64,000 nt of DNA from Bacteroidales bacterium (GTDB lineage Bacteria > Bacteroidota > Bacteroidia > Bacteroidales > UBA932): contig JAKSJN010000003.1 in NCBI GenBank assembly GCA_024402135.1, positions 124,001 to 188,000 on the forward strand, given 5' to 3'. Positions within the stretch are counted from its first letter, which is position 1. Each line of letters starts with the position of its first letter. Of this stretch, positions 7,702 through 16,430 are shown one piece after another. Both the position numbers and the translations under genes were made by a program. The notes beneath the pieces are model-generated. The model ran no database searches and was not told where the DNA came from. It worked only from the letters and a program-made list of their open reading frames with translations.

Positions 7702-8890
7702 CGTATAGTCTGTTTGATTTTCTCTTGATTGTCTTTTTGCCGTCCACCTCTACCAGAAGCGGCAATACTGACAGGTCAAAGCAGTTGAAAAGCTGAGTTG
7801 CAAGTGTCCTGTCATCAGCGAAGATCTTGTCCACGTTGACAAGAAGCAGCTTCGCCATGCCTGCCTCGATCAGGGGCTCGAGTTCCTCTGTCATCTTCGC
7901 ACACTGACGGCAACCTTCAGTGTGGAACATTATATAGCCCGGCTTTCCGCGGAAACGGTCAAGTCTGAACTTGCCTTCCTTGACCTTATGACCATTGTAT
8001 CTTGTGGCCGGAACGGTCAGTTTTGGCATCTTTCCACCGATAGGCGCACGGTCATACATATCCTGAAGTATGGCAGCGTAGCTCATCAGCTGGCTCAGGG
8101 CCTGGGTATCAAGTCCGGTGCCGATCAGTTCTCCATCAGGAGCCACAAGGAACATACGTGGAGTCTGGAGTACTCCATACTGCTTTTGAAAGTCCGAGCT
8201 GTAGTCAGGGTCCCACAGATGATGCATGTTGATGTGCGGAGCATCGAACACCATATCGGACTCTGCATAGCTCTTCCACTGCTGCTCGTTCTCTCCAACA
8301 TAAACTGCGAAGAATTCGATAGGGATATCCTTCTTCTCATAGAGCATGTTGCGAAGCATGATGGTTTCCATCATGCACTTTCGGCAACCTATATCGTAGA
8401 AATAGAGGACTGATATCTTTCCCTTGGCAGGAAGAGTCTCAACTGACCCGTCAATGGAAATCATGTCAAGAACCGGAGCCTTCATGCCGAGAAGATTGTT
8501 CCTGTGAAAGTCTGCGTAAACCTTTGCATTGATGAGGTCATACTCATTGGTCATCTTGACCTTGCCGGAAGCGAGCCATTCGTCCACCACATGAACTGCA
8601 ACAGCCTCATCACCCATCAGCTTAGAGGTCATGAAATGGTCGAACAGACGCAATGTCACATACTGCTTCACCAAAGAATCTGCGCAGTTGGTGATCATAT
8701 AGTCACACTCCTCTATCTTGACCTCGACAGGTTCATCACCAAGAGCCGCAAAATACTCATCCAGTTTGCTCTCCAGCGTTGCAAGCACCTCGTCCGGGAG
8801 TTTTCCCGCAGCAGCCATATACTGGGCGTTGACGCGGCCGGAAAAGCCGAATGTCAGCATGAAGATGAACAGGATTGCTATACGTCTCAT
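7694..8890 (-). CDS. Exported protein with two thioredoxin-like domains
   Basis: The 398-residue protein has a signal peptide (residues 1-22, ending in VNAQ). Around 130-275 is a TlpA/thioredoxin-like domain with Cys169-x-x-Cys172 (DIGCRKC) and a cis-Pro candidate in LQTPRMF (Pro244). A second thioredoxin-like domain follows at about 290-390, with Cys327-x-x-Cys330 (TEGCRQC) and a cis-Pro candidate at Pro377 (SVLPLL). The N-terminal 110 residues are helical and resemble the DUF4369/DUF5106-like leaders of Bacteroidota TlpA proteins. A periplasmic dithiol-disulfide role is inferred. It is unexpectedly placed within the lon-ung-coaD operon and overlaps coaD by four bases. Confidence 0.85.
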   Translation of the reverse strand: MRRIAILFIFMLTFGFSGRVNAQYMAAAGKLPDEVLATLESKLDEYFAALGDEPVEVKIEECDYMITNCADSLVKQYVTLRLFDHFMTSKLMGDEAVAVHVVDEWLASGKVKMTNEYDLINAKVYADFHRNNLLGMKAPVLDMISIDGSVETLPAKGKISVLYFYDIGCRKCMMETIMLRNMLYEKKDIPIEFFAVYVGENEQQWKSYAESDMVFDAPHINMHHLWDPDYSSDFQKQYGVLQTPRMFLVAPDGELIGTGLDTQALSQLMSYAAILQDMYDRAPIGGKMPKLTVPATRYNGHKVKEGKFRLDRFRGKPGYIMFHTEGCRQCAKMTEELEPLIEAGMAKLLLVNVDKIFADDRTLATQLFNCFDLSVLPLLVEVDGKKTIKRKSNRLYDE

Positions 8891-9354
8891 ACTTCAGGCA
8901 GCTTTACGGATGACGGAAGGAACAGGCTGGTATCTCCATGATGGCGGAGAATATCCCTGACAGCCGACGAAGAAATGTGAGCAAACTCCTGGGCTGTCGG
9001 AATGATGATGGTCTCGATGGTCGGAGCGAGTATCCTGTTGGCATCGGCGATTGAGCGCTCCGTCTCGAAATCGATCATGTTGCGTACTCCTCGCACGATA
9101 TGCCGGATTCCGAGCTCACGGCATGTATCGATTGTCAGGTTATCATACTTGATGATCGAGACACCCTCCATACCGGCAGTCATCTGCCGGATGATATCCA
9201 CGCGCTGATCCATATCGAAGAATCCACGCTTGTCCTGGTTGATGCCGACTGCCACTACGACCTCGTCGAACATGGTCAGGGCACGCTTAAGTATATTCAG
9301 ATGGCCTGAGGTAAAGGGATCGAATGATCCCGGAAACAATGCCTTTCGATTCAT
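8887..9354 (-). CDS. coaD: Pantetheine-phosphate adenylyltransferase
   Basis: The 155-residue cytoplasmic enzyme transfers AMP from ATP to 4'-phosphopantetheine, the penultimate step of coenzyme A synthesis. The nucleotidyltransferase motif GSFDPFTSGH is at residues 9-18 and the second signature ISSSAVRDI near 127-135. Length is standard (about 155-165). Four-base overlaps with ung upstream and with the thioredoxin-like gene downstream indicate one transcript with coupled translation. Confidence 0.96.
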   Translation of the reverse strand: MNRKALFPGSFDPFTSGHLNILKRALTMFDEVVVAVGINQDKRGFFDMDQRVDIIRQMTAGMEGVSIIKYDNLTIDTCRELGIRHIVRGVRNMIDFETERSIADANRILAPTIETIIIPTAQEFAHISSSAVRDILRHHGDTSLFLPSSVKLPEV

Positions 9355-10019
9355 AACTGCCAGTTTATCGGTTCCTTGCCTTGCTCCGCAAGGATGGAGT
9401 TTGTCTTTGAGAAATGTCTGCAGTTGAAGAATGCACCACCCGCCAGCGGGGATGGATGCGCAGCTTCAAGCACATAGTGTCTGGAGCAGTCGATGAGTCC
9501 TCGCTTCGCACGTGCGAAATTGCCCCAAAGCAGGAATACCACACCCTCACAGCGATCGCTGATGGTGCGGATGACGGCATCCGTGAACTCCTGCCAGCCT
9601 ATACGGCTGTGCGAGGCAGGCTCTGCAGCCCTTACTGTAAGAACAGCGTTCAGCAGCAGGACTCCCTGACGGGCCCAAGGCTCAAGATCCGGGCTTCCAC
9701 TCATAGAAATGCCAAGATCAGACTCGATTTCCTTGAAGATGTTCTTCAGTGAAGGCGGTGCCTTGACGCCTTGAGGCACAGAAAAGGACAGTCCCATCGC
9801 CTGCCCTGGGCCATGATATGGATCCTGTCCCAGAATGACGACTTTCACCTTGTCCAGCGGAGTCAGGTCAAATGCCCTGAAGATGTTGCCTCCCGGAGGG
9901 TAGATTGTCCTGCCTTCCTGCTTCTCCTTATGCAGAAGATGCACCAGCGAAGCGAAGTACTCCTTGTCGAATTCGCTCTGCAGTGCATCTTTCCAACTCT
10001 GTTCTATACGGACGTCCAT
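9351..10019 (-). CDS. ung: Uracil-DNA glycosylase, family 1
   Basis: The 222-residue enzyme removes uracil from DNA to start base-excision repair. The water-activating loop GQDPYHGPGQAMGLSFSVP and the minor-groove loop HPSPL (in AAHPSPLAGG) are intact, so it should be active. The start codon shares one base with the lon stop (TGATG), and its own stop overlaps coaD by four bases. Confidence 0.96.
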   Translation of the reverse strand: MDVRIEQSWKDALQSEFDKEYFASLVHLLHKEKQEGRTIYPPGGNIFRAFDLTPLDKVKVVILGQDPYHGPGQAMGLSFSVPQGVKAPPSLKNIFKEIESDLGISMSGSPDLEPWARQGVLLLNAVLTVRAAEPASHSRIGWQEFTDAVIRTISDRCEGVVFLLWGNFARAKRGLIDCSRHYVLEAAHPSPLAGGAFFNCRHFSKTNSILAEQGKEPINWQL

Positions 10020-12472
10020 CAGAAGATATATTCGATTACATCCTTTATTTCCTTGACATAGACGAACTCAAGTCCCTTCACATAGATTTCCTTGATGTCC
10101 TCGATGTCTTTGCGGTTATCTTCGGAGATAACTATGGTCGTGACGCCTGCACGCTTTGCTGCCAGAATCTTCTCCTTGATACCTCCGACCGGAAGCACCC
10201 TGCCGCGAAGCGTCATCTCACCAGTCATGGCGATACCCTTCTTGAGACTCTTGCCGCGAAGAGCTGAAACCATCGAGCTGACCATTGTGATACCGGCTGA
10301 AGGGCCATCCTTAGGGACTGCTCCTTCCGGCACATGCACATGGATATCCTTCTTGATGAACTCCTCATATGTCAGCCCTGCAAGTTCTGGATGAGCTTTG
10401 ATATACTGGTATGCGATGGTAGATGACTCCTTCATCACCTCTCCGAGGTTTCCGGTCATGGAAAGCATTCCCTTGCCCTGGCTGACAGAGCTCTCCACGA
10501 AGAGAATCTCACCGCCTACAGAAGTCCATGCCAGGCCTGTCACAACTCCCGGGAGCTCGTTGCCCTTCTGCTTGTCATGCGACGCAACAGGAAGTCCGAG
10601 ATACTCCTTGAGGTGCTCCTTCTTGATTGTGGAAGGATACTCCTCTTCCATTGCGATCTTCTTCGCAGTCACACGCGCTATCTTCGCAATCTGCTTCTCC
10701 AGGCCACGTACTCCGGACTCTCTCGTGTAATCCTCGATGATGGCTTTGACTGTCTCCTTGCCGATCTTGAGGGTTTTCTTGTCAAGGCCGTGCTCTTCGA
10801 GCTGCTTTGGGACTAGATAGTGGTTAGCAATCTCCACCTTCTCTTCTGCAAGATATCCGCTGACATTGATCATCTCCATACGGTCCTGGAGAGCAGGCTG
10901 TATGGTCGAGATATTGTTCGCCGTCGTTATGAACATGACCTTGGAAAGGTCATAATCCATGTCGAGATAATTATCGTGGAATGTCGAGTTCTGCTCAGGG
11001 TCGAGAGCCTCAAGCAATGCTGATGACGGATCGCCCTTGAAATCGCTGCTGAGCTTGTCGATCTCGTCAAGCACAATCACAGGATTCGAGGTTCCTGCTC
11101 TCATTATTCCGTTCAGGATGCGTCCAGGGAGCGCTCCGACATAAGTCTTGCGATGACCACGGATTTCCGCCTCATCGTGCATGCCACCAAGGGAGATACG
11201 GACATATTTGCGGCCGAGGGCTCTTGCCACTGACTTTCCAAGGCTTGTCTTTCCGACTCCAGGAGGACCGTATAGACAGAGTATCGGCGACTTCATGTTG
11301 CCCTTGAGCTTCAGCACAGCAAGATACTCGATGATTCTCTCCTTGACATTGTCAAGGCCGAAATGATCCTTGTCAAGCACCTTGCGGGCATTCTTAAGGT
11401 CCAGGTTATCCTCACTCACAGCATTCCATGGCAGATCCAGCATGAACTTGAGGAAGTTATACTGGATGCTGTAGTCGGGAGAACTTGGGTTATACCGTTC
11501 GAGCTTCATGAGCTCTTTCTCGAAGTTCTCGGCAGCTTCTTTCGGCCAGTCCTTTGAAGCGGCCTGCTGACGGAGTTTCTCGAAATCTCCGGAGTCATCC
11601 ATACCAAGTTCCTCCTGAATGGTACGAAGCTGATTGTTCAGGAAGAATTCTCTCTGCTGCTGATCGATCTCTCCCTTTACCTTGCGGTTGATCTCCTGCT
11701 TGATGTTCTGGAACTGCAGCTGGATATCCAGGAGAGTGAGCAGTTTCATGGCGCGTTCCTTGAGGTCATCATATTCGAGGAGCGCTGCCTTGTCAGCAAA
11801 GTTGTCGACCTCTACCGTTGTTGCCACAAAATTGGTCAGCATACGGAAGTCATCAAAGGCACGGAGAGTCTGGATAGCCTCCTTGCCCATCATCGAAGAG
11901 GTCTTCATGATGGCTCCTGCCTTCTCTTTCAAGGCCTCCATGATGAGCTGGTTCTCCTTGCTCTTCTCGTTGTTGATGAACTCGTCGACGTAATGTACCG
12001 TCGCATTGATATATGGCTCGTAGGTAATAACGTTGTCTACGACTATACGCTTGATTCCCTGAAGAATAGCCGTCATGGTACCGTCAGGCATCTCAAGGGT
12101 CTTCATGATGCGGACTGCTGTTCCATGTGTACAGAGATCCTCGGCGTGAGGATCCTCGACAGTCACGTCGATCTGAGGCACGGCACCTATGAGCATGCCG
12201 TTCCTTTCGCATTCATGAATGAGACGTACAGACTTGTCTCGTCCTATGTTGACAGGGAAAATGGTTCCGGGGAATATTACTGCGTTGCGCAGGGCGAGGA
12301 TGGCAAGTCTGTCCGGAAGGCGATTCTCATCGATGCGCGCAGGCTCCTCGCCTGGCATGACCGGTATGATGTTTACCTCCGCTCCTGCGGGAATCATGAA
12401 ATCTTCTGAGTTGTTATCGTAGTTCATTTCAAATGGGTTTCGTGACAAAATGTCAGCAGCGGTGCTGATCAT
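10019..12472 (-). CDS. lon: ATP-dependent protease Lon
   Basis: The 817-residue LonA-type protease degrades misfolded and regulatory proteins. It has the LON N-terminal domain (starting near [15 protein letters not shown]), an AAA+ module with Walker [10 protein letters not shown] near residue 397-405, and a C-terminal serine protease domain with the Ser/Lys dyad in [10 protein letters not shown] (about residue 724) and [14 protein letters not shown] (about 766). A second in-frame [13 protein letters not shown] at 12427, resembles many Bacteroidota Lon starts and may be the true start. It is the first gene of a six-gene overlapping run. Confidence 0.96.
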   Translation of the reverse strand: MISTAADILSRNPFEMNYDNNSEDFMIPAGAEVNIIPVMPGEEPARIDENRLPDRLAILALRNAVIFPGTIFPVNIGRDKSVRLIHECERNGMLIGAVPQIDVTVEDPHAEDLCTHGTAVRIMKTLEMPDGTMTAILQGIKRIVVDNVITYEPYINATVHYVDEFINNEKSKENQLIMEALKEKAGAIMKTSSMMGKEAIQTLRAFDDFRMLTNFVATTVEVDNFADKAALLEYDDLKERAMKLLTLLDIQLQFQNIKQEINRKVKGEIDQQQREFFLNNQLRTIQEELGMDDSGDFEKLRQQAASKDWPKEAAENFEKELMKLERYNPSSPDYSIQYNFLKFMLDLPWNAVSEDNLDLKNARKVLDKDHFGLDNVKERIIEYLAVLKLKGNMKSPILCLYGPPGVGKTSLGKSVARALGRKYVRISLGGMHDEAEIRGHRKTYVGALPGRILNGIMRAGTSNPVIVLDEIDKLSSDFKGDPSSALLEALDPEQNSTFHDNYLDMDYDLSKVMFITTANNISTIQPALQDRMEMINVSGYLAEEKVEIANHYLVPKQLEEHGLDKKTLKIGKETVKAIIEDYTRESGVRGLEKQIAKIARVTAKKIAMEEEYPSTIKKEHLKEYLGLPVASHDKQKGNELPGVVTGLAWTSVGGEILFVESSVSQGKGMLSMTGNLGEVMKESSTIAYQYIKAHPELAGLTYEEFIKKDIHVHVPEGAVPKDGPSAGITMVSSMVSALRGKSLKKGIAMTGEMTLRGRVLPVGGIKEKILAAKRAGVTTIVISEDNRKDIEDIKEIYVKGLEFVYVKEIKDVIEYIF

Positions 12473-12521
12473 GATACATATTCCATATAGGTCAATATGT
12501 ATGCCACGGGCTGAGTATCAT

Positions 12522-12529
12522 CAAATATA
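12522..12529 (-). promoter_or_regulatory. -7 box (TATATTTG) for lon
   Basis: An exact TAnnTTTG match on the minus strand, immediately after the rng terminator and about 50 bases before the first lon start codon. No clear TTG is present at -33. Confidence 0.55.
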
Positions 12530-12532
12530 CGC

Positions 12533-12564
12533 AAAAAAGGGAACAGCTATGACAGCTTGTTCCC
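12533..12564 (-). terminator. Rho-independent terminator embedded in the end of rng
   Basis: On the minus strand GGGAACA pairs with TGTTCCC, with an inner GCT/AGC pairing, followed by six T residues (12533-12538). The stem contains the last codons of rng (Asn, Lys, Leu, Ser) and its TAG stop. Confidence 0.85.
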
Positions 12565-14106
12565 CTTTTCATCATAAAATTCATTCTGCAGGACAGTGAA
12601 ATCGGTCACCTCTGTTACGGTGAGCTTACACTTGTACTTGCGCTTCCACTTCTTCACGTAGGAGCTGAAGCCCCTTGTGATGTACGCGCCCAGAATAGGA
12701 CTTACCCTGAGTTCGAGCGTCTTGATTCCCTGTTCGATGATGTCCGCGAGCTTTCTCTCGATATCCTCGTCTATGACAAGGCTGGATGAAATCTCTCCTG
12801 TTCCGTGACACATCGGGCAGACCTCTGTCGTCGAGATCTGGGTGACGGGCCTGATTCGCTGGCGGGTTATCTGCATGAGGCCGAACTTTGTCAGAGGAAG
12901 TACATTATGCTTCGCCCTGTCATGTTCCATAAGCTCCTGCATATACTTGTGGAGTGCGTTCCTGTGCTCGATCGACTCCATGTCGATGAAGTCCACGATT
13001 ACAATTCCTCCCATGTCTCGCAGGCGCAGCTGCCTTGCGATCTCTTCCGCAGCACACTTGTTGACCTCAAAGGTATTTTCTTCCTGATCGGTCGATTTTG
13101 CCCTTGTTCCGCTGTTGACATCGATCACATTCAGGGCCTCTGTCGTCTCAATGACCAGATATGCGCCCTTCCTCATCGGAACCACCTTTCCGAATGAACT
13201 CTTTATCTGGCGGGTAACCTCGAAATGCTCGAAAATCGGTTCCTTGCCGTCATAGAGTTTTACAATCTTCTCTTGCTCCGGAGAGATAAGAGAAATATAC
13301 TTCCTTGCTTCCTCGAAGACATTCTCATCATTCACATATACATTGGTGAATGAATCATTCAGAAGGTCTCTGAGTATGGCGGTGGTCTTGCTGTACTCGG
13401 TGAACAGCAGCTGCACGCCCTTGTCCCGTGCGAACTTGTCCCAGGACTGTTCCCATTTCTCTATGAGCGAACGGACCTCCTCTATGAGTACGGCAGCCTT
13501 CTTGCCTTCGGCTGCAGTGCGGATGATCGCTCCGTAATTATGCGGGAGCAGACTCCTGACCAGAGTCTCAAGTCTCTTCTTCTCTTCGGACGAAGAGATC
13601 TTCTGGGATACGCTTACCTTCGATGCGAAGGGAAGCAGTACGATATTACGTCCTGCCAATGAAATTTCCGCGGAAAGTCTGGACCCTTTGGTCGAAATCG
13701 GCTCCTTGACCACCTGTGCGATTATCATCTGTCCCTGCTGCAGCACATCCTCGATACGTCCGTCCTTGGCAAGGACAGGTCCGACCTGGATTGTCGAAAA
13801 AAGCTGCCCGAGGTCTGCATTCGGATTGCTCTTCTTGACGAACTCGTCGAATGAGCTGAAGTACAGGCCCAGGTCCAGATAATGGATGAACGCCTCCTTG
13901 TTGTCTCCGATGTCCACGAATGCGGCATTGAGAGCTGGAAGAAGTTTCTTGACCCTTCCAAGGAAAACGTCTCCGACAGAGCAGCCTCGGCCTTGTCCTG
14001 ACTCCTTGCTCAGTTCGATCAGCCTGTGGTTTTCCATCAAGGCGATCTGAACCTCGGCCGACGACACGTCGACAATGAGATCCTTCTCGGTCTTTTCTGC
14101 TTCCAT
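12547..14106 (-). CDS. rng: Ribonuclease E/G family endoribonuclease
   Basis: The 519-residue protein has the size of RNase G rather than full-length RNase E. It has an S1-like RNA-binding region near residues 40-120 (GDVFLGRVKKLLPALNAAFVDIG), the magnesium-binding catalytic site VIVDFIDMES (about 351-360) and the zinc-link motif CPMCHGTG (about 438). Its role would be cytoplasmic rRNA maturation and mRNA decay. It lies downstream of the bL38-like gene but is separated from it by a terminator, so it probably has its own promoter, which I could not identify with confidence. Confidence 0.95.
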   Translation of the reverse strand: MEAEKTEKDLIVDVSSAEVQIALMENHRLIELSKESGQGRGCSVGDVFLGRVKKLLPALNAAFVDIGDNKEAFIHYLDLGLYFSSFDEFVKKSNPNADLGQLFSTIQVGPVLAKDGRIEDVLQQGQMIIAQVVKEPISTKGSRLSAEISLAGRNIVLLPFASKVSVSQKISSSEEKKRLETLVRSLLPHNYGAIIRTAAEGKKAAVLIEEVRSLIEKWEQSWDKFARDKGVQLLFTEYSKTTAILRDLLNDSFTNVYVNDENVFEEARKYISLISPEQEKIVKLYDGKEPIFEHFEVTRQIKSSFGKVVPMRKGAYLVIETTEALNVIDVNSGTRAKSTDQEENTFEVNKCAAEEIARQLRLRDMGGIVIVDFIDMESIEHRNALHKYMQELMEHDRAKHNVLPLTKFGLMQITRQRIRPVTQISTTEVCPMCHGTGEISSSLVIDEDIERKLADIIEQGIKTLELRVSPILGAYITRGFSSYVKKWKRKYKCKLTVTEVTDFTVLQNEFYDEKGNKLS

Positions 14107-14138
14107 CTGGAAATCTGATTTTAAAGAACGTGTTTTTC

Positions 14139-14171
14139 AAAATGAAAGGACCGGCCCCCAGGCCAGCCCTT
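14139..14171 (-). terminator. Terminator downstream of the bL38-like gene
   Basis: On the minus strand an 11-bp stem (14161-14171 with 14146-14156, two G-T pairs) closes a four-base loop and is followed by TTTCATTTT. A second small palindrome (TTTTAGCA, GAC, TGCTAAAA) lies just upstream at 14177-14195. Confidence 0.75.
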
Positions 14172-14213
14172 CCTCTTTTAGCAGACTGCTAAAATGGCCA
14201 GAGCAAGAAGAAC

Positions 14214-14303
14214 TTACTTCTTCTTGTGTCTGTTCTTGCGCAAGCGCTTCTTACGCTTGTGCGTCGCCATCTTATGACGCTTGTGCTTCTTACCGTTTGG
14301 CAT
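14214..14303 (-). CDS. Tiny Lys/Arg-rich ribosomal protein, probably bL38-like
   Basis: The 29-codon frame encodes MPNGKKHKRHKMATHKRKKR followed by LRKNRHKKK, with 19 Lys, Arg or His residues. Short proteins of this exact style, starting PNGKK and containing ATHKRKKR, occur across Bacteroidia next to housekeeping genes. I believe they correspond to the bL38 protein reported in the Flavobacterium johnsoniae ribosome structure, but that name comes from memory. It lies 19 bases after the HU gene and is followed by a terminator, so HU and this protein likely share a transcript. Confidence 0.8.
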   Translation of the reverse strand: MPNGKKHKRHKMATHKRKKRLRKNRHKKK

Positions 14304-14322
14304 AGTGTATAGTATTAAATGA

Positions 14323-14604
14323 TTATTTCTCGTCCTTGACTGCTGCCACGAACACCTTTGCAGGCTTGAATGCAGGGATATCGTGTGCAGGGATGGTCAT
14401 GGTTGTCTTCTGGGTGATATTTCTTGCAGCCTTCTGTGCTCTATGCTTGATGATAAAGCTACCGAAACCGCGAAGATAAACTGGCTCGCCCTTTGAGAGC
14501 GAATCCTTGATTGCGACCATAGTAGCTTCTACGACATCCTGAGCGATGCTTTTCTCAACTCCGGTGCTCTTGGCAACTTCGTTTACAATTTCTGCTTTTG
14601 TCAT
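14323..14604 (-). CDS. hup: HU family DNA-binding protein
   Basis: The 93-residue nucleoid protein shows the HU fold: MTKAEIVNEVAKSTGV at the start, the GFGSFIIKHRAQKAARN core strand region, and a DNA-contacting arm, RNITQKTTMTIPAHDIPAF, a Bacteroidota variant of the usual RNPxTG arm. It should bind and bend DNA as a dimer. It has one of the best promoters in the window just upstream and is followed after 19 bases by the bL38-like gene. Confidence 0.95.
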   Translation of the reverse strand: MTKAEIVNEVAKSTGVEKSIAQDVVEATMVAIKDSLSKGEPVYLRGFGSFIIKHRAQKAARNITQKTTMTIPAHDIPAFKPAKVFVAAVKDEK

Positions 14605-14646
14605 GTCTATACTATTAATCTAATTGTTCAATAACGAAAAGGAATG

Positions 14647-14678
14647 CAAAAATAGAGTTATTTTTCTAATAATCAAAA
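14647..14678 (-). promoter_or_regulatory. Promoter of the HU gene (TTTTG - 19 bases - TATTTTTG)
   Basis: On the minus strand TTTTG at 14678-14674 is followed after exactly 19 bases by TATTTTTG at 14654-14647, a full match to the Bacteroides -33/-7 consensus. The HU ATG is 42 bases further on. Confidence 0.75.
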
Positions 14679-14686
14679 TGGTAAAA

Positions 14687-16327
14687 TCACTTTTTTCTCA
14701 TTTTACCTTTCATGGTCATCTGGGCGGCAAGGCTGAGTATCAATAAGATGAACATGAATGAGCACACCCTTCCGACAATATCGCCATGAACAACGAAAAA
14801 GGTCTCATCACTTCTGAGGGCAACCTTCCCATCAAGTCTCTGGCGCTCCCACCAATCGGTCGACGAGACTATATCTCCCTTGCTGTCAATGAATGCTGAA
14901 ATTCCGGTGTTGGCACATCTGGCGATGTCACGACGCAATTCAATCGCCCTCAGCCGTGAATAACTCAGATGCTGACGGTAGCCAGGAGTATCTCCCCACC
15001 ATGCATCGTTGGTTATGACGGCAAGAGCCTTGGCGCCTTTTCTTACAAATCCGGCACAGTACTCGCCGTATATGGACTCATAGCAGATTGCACAGCCCAG
15101 TGGAACGTCTCCGCAATGCAGAAGGGAAACCTCTTCCTGCCCCTCGTCGCGACCCATGACTCCCCCATTCATCTGGAGCATCTTTCCGATCAGGTTGTCA
15201 AGTTTTGTGAACACTTTCGGATATGGGGTTTTCTCGACACCAACCACCAGCTTGCTCTTATGGAATATTTCCGAATCCCCTTCACGGTCGAGTGTAAGAG
15301 CCGAATTGTGTACTCGCATCCAGCGGCCGTCGCTGAGTTTTCTTGCCAGATCGGAAGGTGCCGGACCGCCTTCGGTGAACTCGTATGATGAAGCTCCGAA
15401 AAGGATGGTGCTGTTCGCCTTGTCCTGGAGGAAACTCAACATGCTGCGCCATGTGTATGACGAAGCATGGTTTCCGACGATGATGTCATTGGTAAAGGTC
15501 TCCGGGGCAAGCATCAGGAGAGGTGTCTCCGGCTGACCTGCCTCCCTGTAACCTTCCTCCAGCTGCGCCAGAAGGATCGCAGTCTGTTCCGACTGGTCCA
15601 TTGCCTGGAACTTGTGGTAAGGGTCGATGTTCGGCTGAGCGATCATGACGTCAAGAGAGCCCTCGGCACCTTCATCGGCGTGAGCATATATGATGAGCGA
15701 TGCAGCGACAGGAACCACGAGTACCGCCGCGAGGGATGCCACTCCGGCAATCTTCTGGATCGGGCGGGCCTTCTCCCACTTTCCGTCAATCATGGCGGTA
15801 ACCAGCGAGAATATTCCGATGTTGGTCAGCCAGACCCACAGCGAGCCGCCAAGCATACCTGTGACCTCGTACCACTGTATAATGTGCGTACTGCGCGCAA
15901 ATGCGTTTCCAAGCACCAGCCATGGCCACGATATCTCCGCGCTTACGAGATAGAAGCGCTCCCAGGCGATCCAGGCAGCCACGAGAAATATGAATGGTAC
16001 GTTGCCGCTGAAGTGCTTCCTGCCCAGCCGGTAGAGTCCAAAAACGAGAGACATCTGGAAGGCATTGGCAAGCACGGCGAAAATGGCTCCGCCGACTGTA
16101 GCATTGCACACCCAGAAGGTAGTAAACGCATTCCAGAGCACGAATGCAGAATAATGCCATATCCAGAACCGTCGCATACCGGTACGGGTCGCAATTCTGT
16201 CCATGAACAGAAGCGGCAGGAATCCGAACAGGGCGACAAAGCCCATGTGCGGCACGAGCCAGGGAAGGCTCATCATGACTCCGAAGCACAGAGTCAGCAA
16301 CAGCATATTTCTTTTGTCAGTCTGCAT
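14687..16327 (-). CDS. lnt: Apolipoprotein N-acyltransferase
   Basis: The 546-residue inner-membrane enzyme adds the third acyl chain to lipoproteins. About six membrane helices span residues 10-215, followed by the periplasmic nitrilase-like domain and a final helix near 520-540. The Glu-Lys-Cys triad is visible in LAPETFTNDI, HKSKLVVGVE and GCAICYESIYGEY. The many lipoproteins in this window (FKBP proteins, ApbE, serine hydrolase, plug protein) are candidate substrates. It is divergent from the PASTA gene with its promoter in the shared region. Confidence 0.94.
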   Translation of the reverse strand: MQTDKRNMLLLTLCFGVMMSLPWLVPHMGFVALFGFLPLLFMDRIATRTGMRRFWIWHYSAFVLWNAFTTFWVCNATVGGAIFAVLANAFQMSLVFGLYRLGRKHFSGNVPFIFLVAAWIAWERFYLVSAEISWPWLVLGNAFARSTHIIQWYEVTGMLGGSLWVWLTNIGIFSLVTAMIDGKWEKARPIQKIAGVASLAAVLVVPVAASLIIYAHADEGAEGSLDVMIAQPNIDPYHKFQAMDQSEQTAILLAQLEEGYREAGQPETPLLMLAPETFTNDIIVGNHASSYTWRSMLSFLQDKANSTILFGASSYEFTEGGPAPSDLARKLSDGRWMRVHNSALTLDREGDSEIFHKSKLVVGVEKTPYPKVFTKLDNLIGKMLQMNGGVMGRDEGQEEVSLLHCGDVPLGCAICYESIYGEYCAGFVRKGAKALAVITNDAWWGDTPGYRQHLSYSRLRAIELRRDIARCANTGISAFIDSKGDIVSSTDWWERQRLDGKVALRSDETFFVVHGDIVGRVCSFMFILLILSLAAQMTMKGKMRKK

Positions 16328-16347
16328 AAGTGTCTATCCTAGGACCA

Positions 16348-16355
16348 CAAAGGTA
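16348..16355 (-). promoter_or_regulatory. -7 box (TACCTTTG) for lnt
   Basis: An exact TAnnTTTG match on the minus strand, 20 bases before the lnt ATG, within an A/T-rich divergent region shared with the PASTA gene promoter. Confidence 0.55.
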
Positions 16356-16376
16356 GAAAATAAATAAAATAATGTC

Positions 16377-16384
16377 TAACTTTG
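16377..16384 (+). promoter_or_regulatory. -7 box (TAACTTTG) for the PASTA/RluD operon
   Basis: An exact TAnnTTTG match on the plus strand, 46 bases before the ATG at 16431. The A-rich upstream stretch lacks a TTG at -33. Confidence 0.55.
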
Positions 16385-16430
16385 CAAGTTGTATCGCGCA
16401 TGGAAACCAAGCGCACTAATCATCTGAAAA

